Of a DNA stretch of 64,000 nt, positions 63,666 to 64,000 are shown piece after piece. Both the position numbers and the translations under genes were made by a program. Positions within the stretch are counted from its first letter, which is position 1, and every line of letters begins with the position of its first letter. Source of the stretch: an uncultured Sphingomonadaceae bacterium (GTDB lineage Bacteria > Pseudomonadota > Alphaproteobacteria > Sphingomonadales > Sphingomonadaceae); contig CANLCX010000002.1 of NCBI GenBank assembly GCA_947489315.1, positions 372,001-436,000 on the forward strand, read 5' to 3'. Below the pieces are notes generated by a model, which was given only the letters and a program-made list of their open reading frames with translations, made no database searches and was not told where the DNA came from.

Positions 63666-64000
63666 TTAGACCCTCGCAAAAATGGCTTTGGCGATGAACC
63701 GGCGAGACAGATGCACCGTCGGATCCGGCTCCATCGGAACCAACCCATCTAGAAATTGGCGTGCACTTTCGCCCCAGTTGAAACGCGCGGCTCGTTTCAC
63801 ACAATCTTCCGGATGCAAATGTTGAGCCGCCGCAATGGCACGATTCAAATCATCGTCCATCGCTCCGCTTTTGGGCGTCAATATATCAATTGGACCAGTC
63901 ACAGGGAAAGCTGCGACCGGCGTGCCACAGGCCAGTGCTTCTATGAGAACAAGCCCAAATGTATCGGTCTTACTTGGAAATACGAAAACATCTGCGCCTG
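63666..64000 (-). CDS. C-terminal part of a GT4-type glycosyltransferase, cut by the right edge
   Basis: About 111 codons are open from the right edge to a TAA at 63666. The visible part starts with ADVFVFPSKTDTFGLVLIEA, the GT4 (family 1) C-terminal sugar-nucleotide-binding motif with its E-x7-E pattern, and continues with LACGTPVAAFPVTGPIDIL. The remainder is a helical tail (RAARFNWGESARQFLD). Such enzymes with the PVTGPIDIL segment are often mannosyl- or digalactosyl-type glycolipid transferases, but the donor cannot be named from the C-terminus alone. The gene begins beyond position 64000. Confidence 0.9.
   Translation of the reverse strand, partial: GADVFVFPSKTDTFGLVLIEALACGTPVAAFPVTGPIDILTPKSGAMDDDLNRAIAAAQHLHPEDCVKRAARFNWGESARQFLDGLVPMEPDPTVHLSRRFIAKAIFARV

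Overview
The window reads as chromosomal DNA of an alphaproteobacterium, most likely a marine sphingomonad of the Sphingorhabdus/Parasphingorhabdus/Sphingopyxis type. The grounds are two alphaproteobacterial cell-cycle regulators (SciP and the DUF1013 protein TrcR), a crtY-crtI-crtB carotenoid operon, a moderately GC-rich base composition, and dense, often overlapping genes. Genus is inference; no rRNA or tRNA gene is present to confirm it.

Layout. Positions 1-11.2 kb hold small housekeeping and accessory genes: two GFA-type zinc proteins, a FabH-like ketosynthase, uracil-DNA glycosylase, a cold-shock protein with its terminator, membrane proteins, a GPH-type sugar/cation symporter, a cyclase-type hydrolase and a thioesterase. 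Positions 11.6-17.3 kb carry a two-component system facing a three-gene operon of two YHYH-domain exported proteins and a HupE/UreJ-like membrane protein with a periplasmic EF-hand. Positions 17.5-21.6 kb hold an Asp/Glu racemase-like protein, a beta-keto acid cleavage enzyme, a diguanylate cyclase and a lipocalin. Positions 21.7-24.07 kb form an AT-rich insertion-like block with two coupled genes, a ParB-like protein with a low-complexity linker and a Dam-type adenine methyltransferase; this is the best candidate for an undescribed (possibly defence) system. A MEST-like hydrolase and an AT-rich acyltransferase follow.

Positions 26.7-31.4 kb hold a TPP-riboswitch thiC operon that also encodes an exported RidA protein and a repeat protein, then an EAL-domain protein and sciP. 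Positions 31.7-37.4 kb form the carotenoid locus: crtY-crtI-crtB on the plus strand, and a sterol-desaturase-family hydroxylase, a DUF2141 protein and a MipA-like outer-membrane protein on the minus strand. Positions 37.4-42.3 kb carry a CysQ-like phosphatase, PmbA, an old-yellow-enzyme oxidoreductase preceded by a perfect CtrA-type box, and a TVP38 membrane protein.

Positions 42.3-54.1 kb are one minus-strand cobalamin operon of twelve tightly coupled genes behind a cobalamin riboswitch: outer-membrane receptor, ABC importer, adenosylation, side-chain and lower-ligand genes. cobU is divergent on the plus strand. No corrin-ring genes are present, which points to uptake and remodelling of corrinoids or to a split pathway. 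Positions 54.7-58.3 kb hold a choline-dehydrogenase-like GMC oxidoreductase, a short BCCT-like transporter and a divergent Popeye-like nucleotide-sensor membrane protein. The right end carries an acyl-CoA ligase, hemN with a possible FNR site, an MBL-fold hydrolase, trcR with an intrinsic terminator directly in front of it, and the C-terminal part of a glycosyltransferase.
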